Shown: positions 25,685 to 33,492 of the stretch, in pieces | Layout of the letters: each line of letters opens with the position of its first letter | How positions within the stretch are numbered: the stretch's first letter is position 1 | NCBI GenBank assembly: GCA_013361095.1 | Contig: JAATWA010000001.1 | Location: 1,475,001-1,539,000, forward strand | Direction: 5' to 3' | Length of the DNA stretch: 64,000 nucleotides | Source: Pseudanabaena biceps | Lineage (GTDB): Bacteria > Cyanobacteriota > Cyanobacteriia > Pseudanabaenales > Pseudanabaenaceae | The notes under the pieces: model-generated | Seen by the model: the letters and a program-made list of their open reading frames with translations, nothing else | What the model was told of the DNA's origin: nothing | Database searches by the model: none | Translations under genes and position numbers: made by a program

Positions 25685-26728
25685 TTAACAGTCCAGCGCC
25701 ATCCATTCAAAGAACCGATTCCACGCCCACCATCGATCGCGATCGCCGTATTGATGCTGACATTTTTTACTACTGACATAGCCAACATGACCACCATATT
25801 CTGTAAGCATTAATTTAATAGAAGGATTTTCTTGGGCAATTTTTTGTAAATCTGCCACAAGCGACGGGTCAAACATCGGATCGTCGATCGCATATAGGAT
25901 TAAAGTTGGTTTCTGTAGGTGGGGTAAAAAATATAGAGGACAACTCGCATCGTAATATTCCTCAACGCTACTAAATCCTAGTTTAGCGATCGTTAATTCG
26001 TTATCAAACCCCCAAATGCTGTTGGCTCGTTCCACCGCACTACTATCGATGGCTCCGGGATGAATTTTAGCCATTTTTCGGGCTAGTTTCTTTAGTTCGC
26101 GGGCGATCGACTTTTCTAAGAATCTTCCTAGTTCACTCTTCATCAAATAAGTAAGCGATCGGTTTGAGTCCACACTTGGACAAATTACAGCTCCACCAGC
26201 GATATCATCGGCTGTAATTTCTAAGTCATGACCCCAATTAGCAATATTTTCACCTGCCTTAATGCCCCATAGAGCTAACTGCCCTCCTAGAGAATAACCA
26301 GCAAGCCAAAATTGGGAAGGACATCCTAGTTGTTTTGCGCCATTAGCAATCCGAATAAAGTCTTCGCCTTCGTATAGTCCGTCAGAGGTTAAAGCTGGTG
26401 AAAGTTCGGCGGTTTTACCATGCGCTCGCCAGTCAAACAAGACTACAGCAAAACCTAGGCTGAAGGCTTTGCGACCCAGAATCTTTAGAAACCATTGATT
26501 ATCTAAATCGCCAGTAATGCCATAGGTTGCCACCACTGTACCTTTAGGGTTAGAGGGGATTGCATATTTACCAAAGATCGGAATATTTCCTGCACCTGTA
26601 AAAATATGCTCTTTGTATATGGGTTCAGTTTCTAGGGTGAAATCTTCCCACTTACGACTTAGCCTTAGGGCTGTATATATAGTCATGAGAAACCCATTTG
26701 AAAGATGCCAAGGCGGCGAATAGTGCAT
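25685..26728 (-). CDS. YheT-like alpha/beta hydrolase
   Basis: This 347-residue protein starts MHYSPPWHLSNGF, the conserved beginning of the YheT/ABHD1 family, with AGGA as ribosome site. The oxyanion region is VVATYGITGD, the nucleophile elbow GYSLGG (serine) and the late histidine in TEYGGHVGYV. It is likely a serine esterase or lipase acting on small hydrophobic esters; the substrate is unknown. It diverges from glnN across a 144-base intergenic region. Confidence 0.87.
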   Translation of the reverse strand: MHYSPPWHLSNGFLMTIYTALRLSRKWEDFTLETEPIYKEHIFTGAGNIPIFGKYAIPSNPKGTVVATYGITGDLDNQWFLKILGRKAFSLGFAVVLFDWRAHGKTAELSPALTSDGLYEGEDFIRIANGAKQLGCPSQFWLAGYSLGGQLALWGIKAGENIANWGHDLEITADDIAGGAVICPSVDSNRSLTYLMKSELGRFLEKSIARELKKLARKMAKIHPGAIDSSAVERANSIWGFDNELTIAKLGFSSVEEYYDASCPLYFLPHLQKPTLILYAIDDPMFDPSLVADLQKIAQENPSIKLMLTEYGGHVGYVSSKKCQHQYGDRDRWWAWNRFFEWMALDC

Positions 26729-26795
26729 ATGAGATTCCTAAATTTAAAATTTGGTAAATTGCGATTGTCCTATACCAAGCAAGTGGAATTAATTT

Positions 26796-26838
26796 GGTAT
26801 CTTGTTTACCCGTTTACAATATCTATGTTGAGTATTAT
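26796..26838 (+). promoter_or_regulatory. Possible NtcA-type promoter of glnN
   Basis: GGTA and TACC lie as an inverted pair at 26796-26810, with a spacing of seven bases between GTA and TAC instead of the consensus eight. A TATTAT hexamer follows 23 bases later at 26833-26838, the distance typical of NtcA-activated promoters. The off-by-one spacing makes this tentative. Confidence 0.3.
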
Positions 26839-26872
26839 GGGCTAAACCAAAAAATATTTCCTAAAAATAATC

Positions 26873-29044
26873 ATGAGCGGAAACGAGTCACGCATTCAAG
26901 CCATTTATCAAATCACCAACCGTGAGCCGATGCCTAAAAAAGCACCGAAGCGCTTGGAAGAAATGTGGGCAACCGATGTGTTTACTCTGAGCAAGATGCA
27001 AGAATGTCTTCCTAAGACAGTCTTTAAGTCGATCAAGAAAACGATTCAAACGGGTGAACCTCTTGATAGCTCAGTAGCCGACGCGATCGCATTAGCAATG
27101 AAAGACTGGGCTATTTCTAAGGGGGCTTTGTACTATGCCCACGTCTTTTATCCATTGACCAACGCCACCGCCGAGAAGCACGATGGCTTCATTTCAGTTC
27201 AGAGCGACGGTTCAGCGATTTCAGAATTTGCAGGCAAACTGTTAGTCCAAGGTGAACCTGATGGTTCCTCCTTCCCTAATGGTGGTATCCGTTCCACCTT
27301 TGAGGCACGCGGCTACACAGCATGGGATGTGACTAGCCCCGCTTATATCATGGAGACCGACAATGGCTCCACTCTTTGTATTCCTACGGTTTTTGTGTCT
27401 TGGACTGGCGAAGCCTTAGACAAGAAAACCCCATTGTTGCGTTCAAATGCGGCAATGAACAAAGCTGCCACCAAAGTGCTTAAGCTTTTGGGCGAGAAAG
27501 AAGTTGCACCTGTAAACTCTAGCTGTGGGGCTGAGCAAGAATACTTCTTAGTTGATGCTAACTTTGCTAATGCTCGCCCAGACTTGTTATTGGCTGGGCG
27601 TACATTGTTTGGCAAGCCATCAGCTAAGGGTCAACAGTTTGATGATCATTACTTTGGCGCAATTCCTGAGCGTGTTCAAGTTTTCATGCAAGATGTTGAA
27701 GAGCGTTTATATCGCCTTGGCATTCCTGCAAAAACTCGTCACAACGAAGTTGCTCCTGGTCAATTTGAAATTGCGCCATTCTTTGAGGCTGCTAACGTGG
27801 CAACTGATCACCAGCAGATGTTGATGACCATGCTTCGTTTTACTGCCAAGAAGCATGGATTTGTCTGTCTGCTTCATGAGAAGCCATTTGCAGGTATCAA
27901 TGGATCTGGTAAGCACGTCAACTGGTCTGTCGGCAATGCAACTCAAGGCAATCTACTCGATCCAGGTGACACTCCCCACTCTAACGCCCAGTTCTTAGTC
28001 TTCTGTGGTGCAATCATCCGTGGTGTCCATAAGTATGGACCTTTGCTGCGCTCAGTTGTGGCGACTGCTGGTAACGACCACCGTCTCGGAGCAAACGAAG
28101 CACCTCCTGCGATCATCTCCATGTACTTGGGTTCACAACTTGAAGATGTGTTTGAGCAGATCCGCAAAGGTGAGCTGAAAAGTTCTACTGGCAAAGGATT
28201 GATGAATATTGGCGTAGATACTCTGCCAGTTTTGCCAACAGATCCAGGCGATCGCAACCGTACTTCGCCTTTTGCATTCACAGGCAACCGTTTTGAGTTC
28301 CGTGCTGTTGGCTCTAACCAATCCGTAGCAGGTCCCTTGGTTGCGATGAATACCATCTTGGCGGACTCTCTAAACTGGATGGCAGATAGCTTAGAAGCAG
28401 CTATGGCTAAGGGATTGAGCCTAAGTGATGCCATAGCTTCAGTTCTTAAGGAAGTAATGGAACTGCATGGAGCAGTCATCTTTAATGGCAACGGCTACTC
28501 TGAAGAATGGCACAAACTAGCCGTCGAGCGTGGTTTAGCTAATTTGCGTACCACAGCTGATGCGCTTCCAGTTCTTAAAGAATCTTACATTGAAGAGCTG
28601 TTCAGCAAGATGGGAGTTCTGTCACCTGTTGAACTTGCTAGTCGCTTTGAAACTTACGCTGAGCAGTATATTCTGTCCATCGAAGTGGAAGCTAAGTTGG
28701 CTGTGAGTATGGTTAAAACCTTGATTTACCCTGCGGCGACTCGTTATCTAGCTGATCTTTCTAATACTTCCCTTAGTCTCAAGGAAGTTGGGGTTGACTT
28801 CGACAAAGAAAGCATTGAGAAGGTTGCATCTCTCACCAAGTCAATGATGGAATCTACTAGTAAGCTTAGTGCTGCACTGAGTAGCCATGACTTTAACTCC
28901 ATTGAGGATCATATGCAGTTTCTCTCGCATACTGTTCGTCCTTTAATGGATACAGTGCGTGCTGCTGTGGATGGCTTGGAAGGTGAAGTAGCGGATGACC
29001 TATGGCCATTGCCTACATACCAAGAAATGCTTTTCATTAAGTAA
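26873..29044 (+). CDS. glnN: Type III glutamine synthetase
   Basis: This 723-residue enzyme is much longer than GlnA (about 470) and of the length of GSIII. It condenses ammonia with glutamate using ATP. Motifs include the metal and substrate region [47 protein letters not shown] and the ATP-site FEFRAVGSN. In cyanobacteria GlnN is induced by nitrogen deprivation and often NtcA-dependent. No glnA is in the window. A hairpin terminator follows. Confidence 0.96.
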   Translation: MSGNESRIQAIYQITNREPMPKKAPKRLEEMWATDVFTLSKMQECLPKTVFKSIKKTIQTGEPLDSSVADAIALAMKDWAISKGALYYAHVFYPLTNATAEKHDGFISVQSDGSAISEFAGKLLVQGEPDGSSFPNGGIRSTFEARGYTAWDVTSPAYIMETDNGSTLCIPTVFVSWTGEALDKKTPLLRSNAAMNKAATKVLKLLGEKEVAPVNSSCGAEQEYFLVDANFANARPDLLLAGRTLFGKPSAKGQQFDDHYFGAIPERVQVFMQDVEERLYRLGIPAKTRHNEVAPGQFEIAPFFEAANVATDHQQMLMTMLRFTAKKHGFVCLLHEKPFAGINGSGKHVNWSVGNATQGNLLDPGDTPHSNAQFLVFCGAIIRGVHKYGPLLRSVVATAGNDHRLGANEAPPAIISMYLGSQLEDVFEQIRKGELKSSTGKGLMNIGVDTLPVLPTDPGDRNRTSPFAFTGNRFEFRAVGSNQSVAGPLVAMNTILADSLNWMADSLEAAMAKGLSLSDAIASVLKEVMELHGAVIFNGNGYSEEWHKLAVERGLANLRTTADALPVLKESYIEELFSKMGVLSPVELASRFETYAEQYILSIEVEAKLAVSMVKTLIYPAATRYLADLSNTSLSLKEVGVDFDKESIEKVASLTKSMMESTSKLSAALSSHDFNSIEDHMQFLSHTVRPLMDTVRAAVDGLEGEVADDLWPLPTYQEMLFIK

Positions 29045-29060
29045 TTTCAATTCCTACAAC

Positions 29061-29101
29061 AAATAAAGAAAAAGCGGCGCATAGCGCCGCTTTTTCTTTG
29101 C
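29061..29101 (+). terminator. glnN terminator
   Basis: The stem AAAGAAAAAGCGGCGC/GCGCCGCTTTTTCTTT has a short TA-containing centre and sits 17 bases after the stop codon. A second palindrome GAAGTAGGTTGCG...CGCAACCTACTTC at about 29152-29190 follows, with GCTTCGCG at its tip. Confidence 0.85.
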
Positions 29102-29333
29102 CAAAACCTACAGCAAAGCTAGAGTTATCGTTATCACAAAACTGAATTCCAGAAGTAGGTTGCGACGCTTCGCGCCGCAACCTACTTCTGGTTTTTTATG
29201 CACTAAGCAACGCAAGTTTTGTCAAAGGTTTTAGGATTTTATTAGCATTCCTGAAATATGAATAATTGGAACAAACCTATGATGGCACTGGTCTTATCTA
29301 GATAGAACTCTATCGGTATTGCCAGAGGTATTT

Positions 29334-30065
29334 ATGAGCGCTAAACACACTTCAAAACTAGCAGCTATTTCATTAGGGCTGGCAGCTAGTATGGCTGTAG
29401 CCACATTTGCAACAAGTCCCAGCTCCGCCTCTGCGCGTTATAGATCGCAGTCTAATTACCAGTCCCAGTTCAACCAAACCAGATTTTCCCCTTCTTCATC
29501 TCGCGCAGATTCAACTTCACAGACTAAAGTCGCACAGGTATTTCGCTCGACCTTAAGTTTACCTGTTGGACAACAGATCGCGACTAAGCTCAACCGCCCA
29601 GATACTCTTTATATCAATAAAGGAGAAACTGTAAATGCAAGTTTGTTAGTTTCTCAAGATATTGCGGGTAGCAATGGGACTGTATTAATTCCTGCGGGAG
29701 CGGTAATTGAGGGGCAGTTTATACCTGTAGACGGCGGTTCTAAATTTGTCGCTCAGAAGTTTACTAGTCGCGGTGCAACAGTAAAACTACAAGCAGAGTC
29801 AGCATTGATTAATGATGTTAAAGATCCTCGCGAAACCACCGCAGGGTCAATTTTGACTGATGCGGGTATTGGTGGAGCCGCAGGAGCAGTTCTTGGCGGT
29901 GTACTGCGTGGCAATGTGCAGATTATAGATATTCTTGGCGGAGCCGCCGCCTCAGTGCTAGTGGGTAATGTCACGGCTCCTCAGGTAACCGTGATTGAGC
30001 CAAATACAGTAATCAATGTGGTGACACAGCAAACAATTACGTTTGCCGTTAGAGATGACTATTAA
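29334..30065 (+). CDS. Secreted protein of unknown function
   Basis: About 243 residues from the ATG at 29334 (MSAKHTSKLAAISLGLAASM), which gives a Sec signal peptide cleaved near SASA. After a Ser/Gln-rich linker comes a beta-rich domain with LPVGQQIATKLNRPDTLYIN and the phrase GTVLIPAGAVIEGQF, then a glycine-alanine-rich stretch (GIGGAAGAVLGGVL) that may be membrane-interacting. The GTVLIPAG phrase recalls VirB10/TrbI-like domains, but no secretion system is nearby. The function is unknown. Confidence 0.75.
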   Translation: MSAKHTSKLAAISLGLAASMAVATFATSPSSASARYRSQSNYQSQFNQTRFSPSSSRADSTSQTKVAQVFRSTLSLPVGQQIATKLNRPDTLYINKGETVNASLLVSQDIAGSNGTVLIPAGAVIEGQFIPVDGGSKFVAQKFTSRGATVKLQAESALINDVKDPRETTAGSILTDAGIGGAAGAVLGGVLRGNVQIIDILGGAAASVLVGNVTAPQVTVIEPNTVINVVTQQTITFAVRDDY

Positions 30066-30094
30066 AGCAACACAGTGCCTTGCGCTTTTGTAAA

Positions 30095-30149
30095 CCCCAA
30101 AGACCTATAGCTCACGCGCAGTGTGAGCTATAGGTCTTTGGGGTTTTAC
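30095..30149. terminator. Palindrome after the secreted-protein gene
   Basis: The arms AAACCCCAAAGACCTATAGC and complement meet at TCAC-GCGCA-GTGA. It lies 30 bases past the stop codon and ends in GGGGTTTT. Confidence 0.8.
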
Positions 30150-30194
30150 AGTTAATAAGCACGTCTCATTATAAGAACTGATTTTTTGAAAGTT

Positions 30195-30294
30195 AGGAAT
30201 GAAAATTAAATAACTTGTGCAAATAAAACCCAAACTTGTTTCGGCGGGCTTCGCCCGCCGAAACAAGTTTGGGTTTTATTAAATTTCTGATCCT
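30195..30294 (+). mobile_element. Family A palindromic element (copy 3), 100 bp
   Basis: Same 100-bp unit and orientation as 25489-25588, with a perfect 28-bp stem and TTC loop (GGGC-TTC-GCCC). Unrelated DNA begins at both ends in both copies, which defines the element borders. It lies about 95 bases upstream of the rre1 start. Confidence 0.8.
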
Positions 30295-30390
30295 TAGCTT
30301 ATTAATAAAGCTTTGAGTAATTTTTGCCTGTTGCTATATATTGGTTAAGATAGCGCCCTCAAAATGAACGAATAGCTAAGAAGGACAAGT

Positions 30391-31089
30391 ATGTCAGGAC
30401 ATATCCTGCTTGTAGATGATGAACCTGGTCTCAGAGAGGCAGTGCAAGCTTATCTGGAAGATAGTGGCTTTGCTGTGCAGGTTGCCAATAATGCCCGTGA
30501 TGCATGGCAATTATTAGAGCAAACGACCCCTGATTTAGTGATTTCGGACATCATGATGCCGCAGGTGAGTGGTTATGAGTTCCTAAAACAAATGCGCGAG
30601 GATGTGCGGTTTTTGAATTTGCCTGTGGTATTTTTAACCGCAAAAGGCATGACAAAAGATCGCATTGAGGGCTACAACGCTGGCTGTGATGCTTACTTGT
30701 CTAAACCTTTTGATCCTGATGAGCTTGTGGCGATCGCCGAAAATTTGATTGCGCGACGAGCAATTCAAGCGGTTACGGCTAATAGTAACAACTCAGAAAT
30801 AACTGACTTAGCGGGGCAACTGGCGGAAATCAAGGCTCTTCTCAAGCAAAAGCCCGCTATTAATGTGACACCACCACCCATCAAGATTGAGTTTACACCT
30901 CGCGAACAAAGCGTATTGGAACTCGTTGTGGAAGGCTTGATGAACAAAGAAATTGCTAAGCGGCTCGGCACAACGATCCGCAATGTTGAGAAATATGTCA
31001 GTCGGTTATTTAGTAAAACTGGCACAAGCAGCCGCACAGAGTTAGTGCGCTATGCATTACAACATGGCTTGATTGATGCTTATTCATAA
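30391..31089 (+). CDS. rre1: Response regulator Rre1 (Ycf29 family), LuxR-type output
   Basis: This 232-residue protein has an N-terminal receiver (LLVDDEPGLREA, phospho-acceptor in DLVISDIMMP, FLTAKG, YLSKPF). A linker is followed by a LuxR-type helix-turn-helix starting FTPREQSVLELVVEGLMNKE and ending RLFSKTGTSSRTELVRYAL. The HTH phrase matches the plastid Ycf29/cyanobacterial Rre1 group, which is paired with Hik2/Hik34 and acts in heat, salt and redox stress. No kinase gene is adjacent. Confidence 0.88.
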   Translation: MSGHILLVDDEPGLREAVQAYLEDSGFAVQVANNARDAWQLLEQTTPDLVISDIMMPQVSGYEFLKQMREDVRFLNLPVVFLTAKGMTKDRIEGYNAGCDAYLSKPFDPDELVAIAENLIARRAIQAVTANSNNSEITDLAGQLAEIKALLKQKPAINVTPPPIKIEFTPREQSVLELVVEGLMNKEIAKRLGTTIRNVEKYVSRLFSKTGTSSRTELVRYALQHGLIDAYS

Positions 31090-31106
31090 GTAACTTATTT
31101 TTATAC

Positions 31107-31141
31107 CAAAACCAAAAATGGCTCCGCCATTTTTGGTTTTG
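31107..31141 (+). terminator. rre1 terminator
   Basis: CAAAACCAAAAATGGC-TCC-GCCATTTTTGGTTTTG is a 16-bp stem with a three-base loop, 18 bases after the rre1 stop codon. Confidence 0.85.
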
Positions 31142-31247
31142 CAAATTTTTACTTGGTTTGTTTTTTAATTTGCAAAAGTGTTGTCACACTTTCGTGAATT
31201 GGTATTACTTAGTAGATACATTACAGAAATTCTTAGTTCAAAATAGA

Positions 31248-31589
31248 ATGAAATTAAAACCTCTCCTAATTGTCTCTGCTCTAGTGGCCGTAGTAATGAT
31301 TATCAGTAATCCTAGCAAGGAGCGCTACTCTTACTATGCAAGCGAAGAGTTTTCGGAAATGGGCAAAGATTTTTTGTGTTCTTTGGATATTCCAGTAGGT
31401 AATTTTAAACAGTTGTGTGGTGTCGCAATACCAGTTGGTAAACCTGTACTAAAGCCAATAATTGAAGCATTAGTGGGACAGCTAACAACTCCACAAAACT
31501 TCTTTTTATTCAGCATTTACACGACTGATTTGGGGACTAAAAAGTATAGTACGATCGCGGCTTTTGGTAATTTTTATATGTTCAAGTAA
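31248..31589 (+). CDS. DUF4359 family protein
   Basis: A 113-residue product from the ATG at 31248 (MKLKPLLIVSALVAVVMIIS), preferred over the upstream frame start because it places a hydrophobic N-terminal helix first. The next residues NPSKERYSYYASEEF are typical of DUF4359. It contains two cysteines (LCSLD, LCGVA) and ends in a beta strand with TIAAFGNFYMFK. It is probably anchored in or exported across the plasma membrane. Function unknown. Confidence 0.75.
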   Translation: MKLKPLLIVSALVAVVMIISNPSKERYSYYASEEFSEMGKDFLCSLDIPVGNFKQLCGVAIPVGKPVLKPIIEALVGQLTTPQNFFLFSIYTTDLGTKKYSTIAAFGNFYMFK

Positions 31590-31604
31590 GTAGCTAAACA
31601 TGAC

Positions 31605-31635
31605 AAAAAAAGCGGTGCATTGCACCGCTTTTTTT
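31605..31635. terminator. Bidirectional terminator between DUF4359 gene and obg
   Basis: A7-GCGGTGCA and its complement with T7 form a perfect 15-bp stem around one base. The obg stop codon (TTA from 31634) overlaps the right edge. Confidence 0.9.
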
Positions 31636-32629
31636 ATGGATTATCTCGATCAAACTGCTCTAATAGTTTCCAGACTGCTTGCAATAGCTTATCTAGTCCC
31701 TTTTTAGAGGCTGCCGAAATTGCCAAAATTGGTAAATCAAACTGTTCAGCGATCGCCTCGACATCTTCAGGCAACATCGCATCAATTTTGTTTAAAGCCA
31801 AAATCTGTGGCTTATCAGCGAGTCCATGCCCATAGGCTGCCAACTCTTCTTGGATCGTGTGATAAGCCAAGAGGGGATCATCTTGGGTCACATCAATGAG
31901 ATGCACTAATAACTTAGTGCGTTCTACATGGCGCAAAAAGTCATGCCCTAAGCCAATCCCATCGGACGCACCTTCGATCAGTCCGGGAATATCCGCAAAC
32001 ACAATGCCATCACCTGAAGGCTTAGAAACTACTCCCAGATTAGGAACAAGTGTGGTAAACGGATAATCGGCAATTTTAGGGCGAGCTGCCGATACTACCG
32101 AAATTAGTGTGGATTTACCAGCATTGGGCAAGCCAATGATCCCCACTTCAGCGATTAATTTTAATTCTAGATAAAGAGTTAGCTCCTCTCCAGGTAAACC
32201 AGGTAAGGCGTAGTCGGGGGCGCGGTTTTGATTGCTTAGGAAGTATTTATTACCTAGACCACCTTTACCTCCCTTAGCCACAAATAAAGTCTGGTCAACC
32301 TCTGTCAAGTCGCCCAAAACTTCACCAGTCTCTTCGTTCATCACTACCGTACCGACAGGCACTTTGATCACGCGATCGCTACCTTTGCGTCCTGTCATGT
32401 TGCTAGGGCCGCCGCGTTCACCATCTTCAGCTTTGAAAATATTCTCAAAACGAAAATCCAACAGGGTTTGGAGATCAGTTGTAGCTTGCAAAATCACTGA
32501 TCCGCCATGGCCGCCATTGCCACCCGCAGGCCCACCCGCAGGGACATACTTTTCCCGACGAAAGGCAACTAATCCATCGCCTCCATCGCCAGATTTGACT
32601 TGTATTGTAACTCGGTCAATAAAATGCAT
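31634..32629 (-). CDS. obg: GTPase Obg/CgtA
   Basis: This 331-residue GTPase acts in late 50S assembly and the stringent response. The glycine-rich Obg fold covers about 1-158 (KSGGDGGDGLVAFRREKY, GGNGGHGG). The G domain follows with GLPNAGKSTL (P-loop), DYPFTTLVPN, DIPGLIEGA and NKID. It lacks the C-terminal OCT domain found in some bacteria, normal for cyanobacteria. Single-gene unit on the minus strand. Confidence 0.96.
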   Translation of the reverse strand: MHFIDRVTIQVKSGDGGDGLVAFRREKYVPAGGPAGGNGGHGGSVILQATTDLQTLLDFRFENIFKAEDGERGGPSNMTGRKGSDRVIKVPVGTVVMNEETGEVLGDLTEVDQTLFVAKGGKGGLGNKYFLSNQNRAPDYALPGLPGEELTLYLELKLIAEVGIIGLPNAGKSTLISVVSAARPKIADYPFTTLVPNLGVVSKPSGDGIVFADIPGLIEGASDGIGLGHDFLRHVERTKLLVHLIDVTQDDPLLAYHTIQEELAAYGHGLADKPQILALNKIDAMLPEDVEAIAEQFDLPILAISAASKKGLDKLLQAVWKLLEQFDRDNP

Positions 32630-32805
32630 TGCTAACTCAATTGATATCTCTGTCTAGCCAAGACAATCCAATTAACTTGCGAGATTATCTTGACTGGCTT
32701 TATTTCTTTCTAGCACACTTTCTAGGTCTGCAACCATTTTGGAGGATTTCAGATTTGGTGACTAGAAAATTTCAACTTATAGCTGCGATCAATTGCATTA
32801 TGACA

Positions 32806-32864
32806 AATCAAAAAACAAGAAGCGAGTAGCGGCGCGATGCGCCGCTACTCGCTTCTTGTTTTTT
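32806..32864. repeat. Palindrome with GCGGCGCGATGCGCCGC tip
   Basis: The arms AAAAAACAAGAAGCGAGTAG and complement have a GAT/ATG centre. It lies in the gap between obg and tRNA-Asp, upstream of obg on its strand. Confidence 0.8.
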
Positions 32865-32893
32865 AGGTTTTCACAAGAATGGAGACAGCTACA

Positions 32894-32950
32894 TACTCCC
32901 TTCCCACCCAAGGATTAGCGGTGCGGCGCTAACCTTGGGTTTTATGTCTA
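32894..32950. mobile_element. Truncated family C element (copy 2)
   Basis: It starts with the exact terminal repeat TACTCCCTTCCCA and shares CCAAGGATTAGCGGTGCGGC with 53154-53249. It then jumps directly to CTAACCTTGGGTTTTATGTC. Half of the hairpin tip and the right terminal repeat are missing. Confidence 0.65.
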
Positions 32951-33124
32951 CACTTAGCAACACCTATAAATTGCGTCTGATTGCTTAATCCAGAAAATAT
33001 TTTGTAAATGTATTGACAAAAGTAACTTAAATCTAGACAATAAGGATCGCTTAAATAAACAGATACATAAAGCCAAACAGCTTGAGTTTCTAGAATAAGC
33101 GTTCTGAAAGGAAAACATACAGAT

Positions 33125-33198
33125 GGGTCTGTAGTTCAATTGGTTAGAGCACCGCCCTGTCACGGCGGAAGTTGCGGGTTCGAGCCCCGTCAGACCCG
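33125..33198 (+). tRNA. tRNA-Asp (GTC)
   Basis: A 74-base cloverleaf: acceptor GGGTCTG pairs with CAGACCC plus discriminator G. The D-arm is TAGTTCAATTGGTTAGAGC, the anticodon stem-loop CCGCCCTGTCACGGCGG carries GTC, and the T-arm has GGGTTCGAGCCCC. A strong terminator hairpin follows 12 bases later. Confidence 0.96.
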
Positions 33199-33210
33199 TA
33201 AAAGACAATC

Positions 33211-33250
33211 AAACCAAAAAAGCCATGCTAAGCATGGCTTTTTTGGTTTT
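33211..33250 (+). terminator. tRNA-Asp terminator
   Basis: AAACCAAAAAAGCCATGC-TA-GCATGGCTTTTTTGGTTT is a perfect 18-bp stem with a T6 run. The rest of the gap to 33492 shows only AT-rich DNA and a GCGATCGC site. Confidence 0.9.
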
Positions 33251-33492
33251 GCTCCTAAGACATTGGTCGATCGCTATAAAACAGAAGTCATGGGTTAATA
33301 TTGGCTCTAGTTCTAAGTTCTTTGGCGATTGCAGCGAAGGTTGTGATGAGATATTGTCTGCTAAAGCGATCGCAACCTAAATCTAGCGCATACAAAAAAT
33401 TCCCAGAGCTGACGCATCGTTCTGTATCTTTTGGGCTGTATACCTTCCCCAAAAGCATCAGCTAGCTACATGAATATTCAGGAGAAGCAGTA

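Noticed and set aside
29334..30065. VirB10/TrbI conjugation protein
   Set aside because: Only a short GTVLIPAG-like phrase is shared and no other conjugation gene is present, so the gene is left as a secreted unknown.
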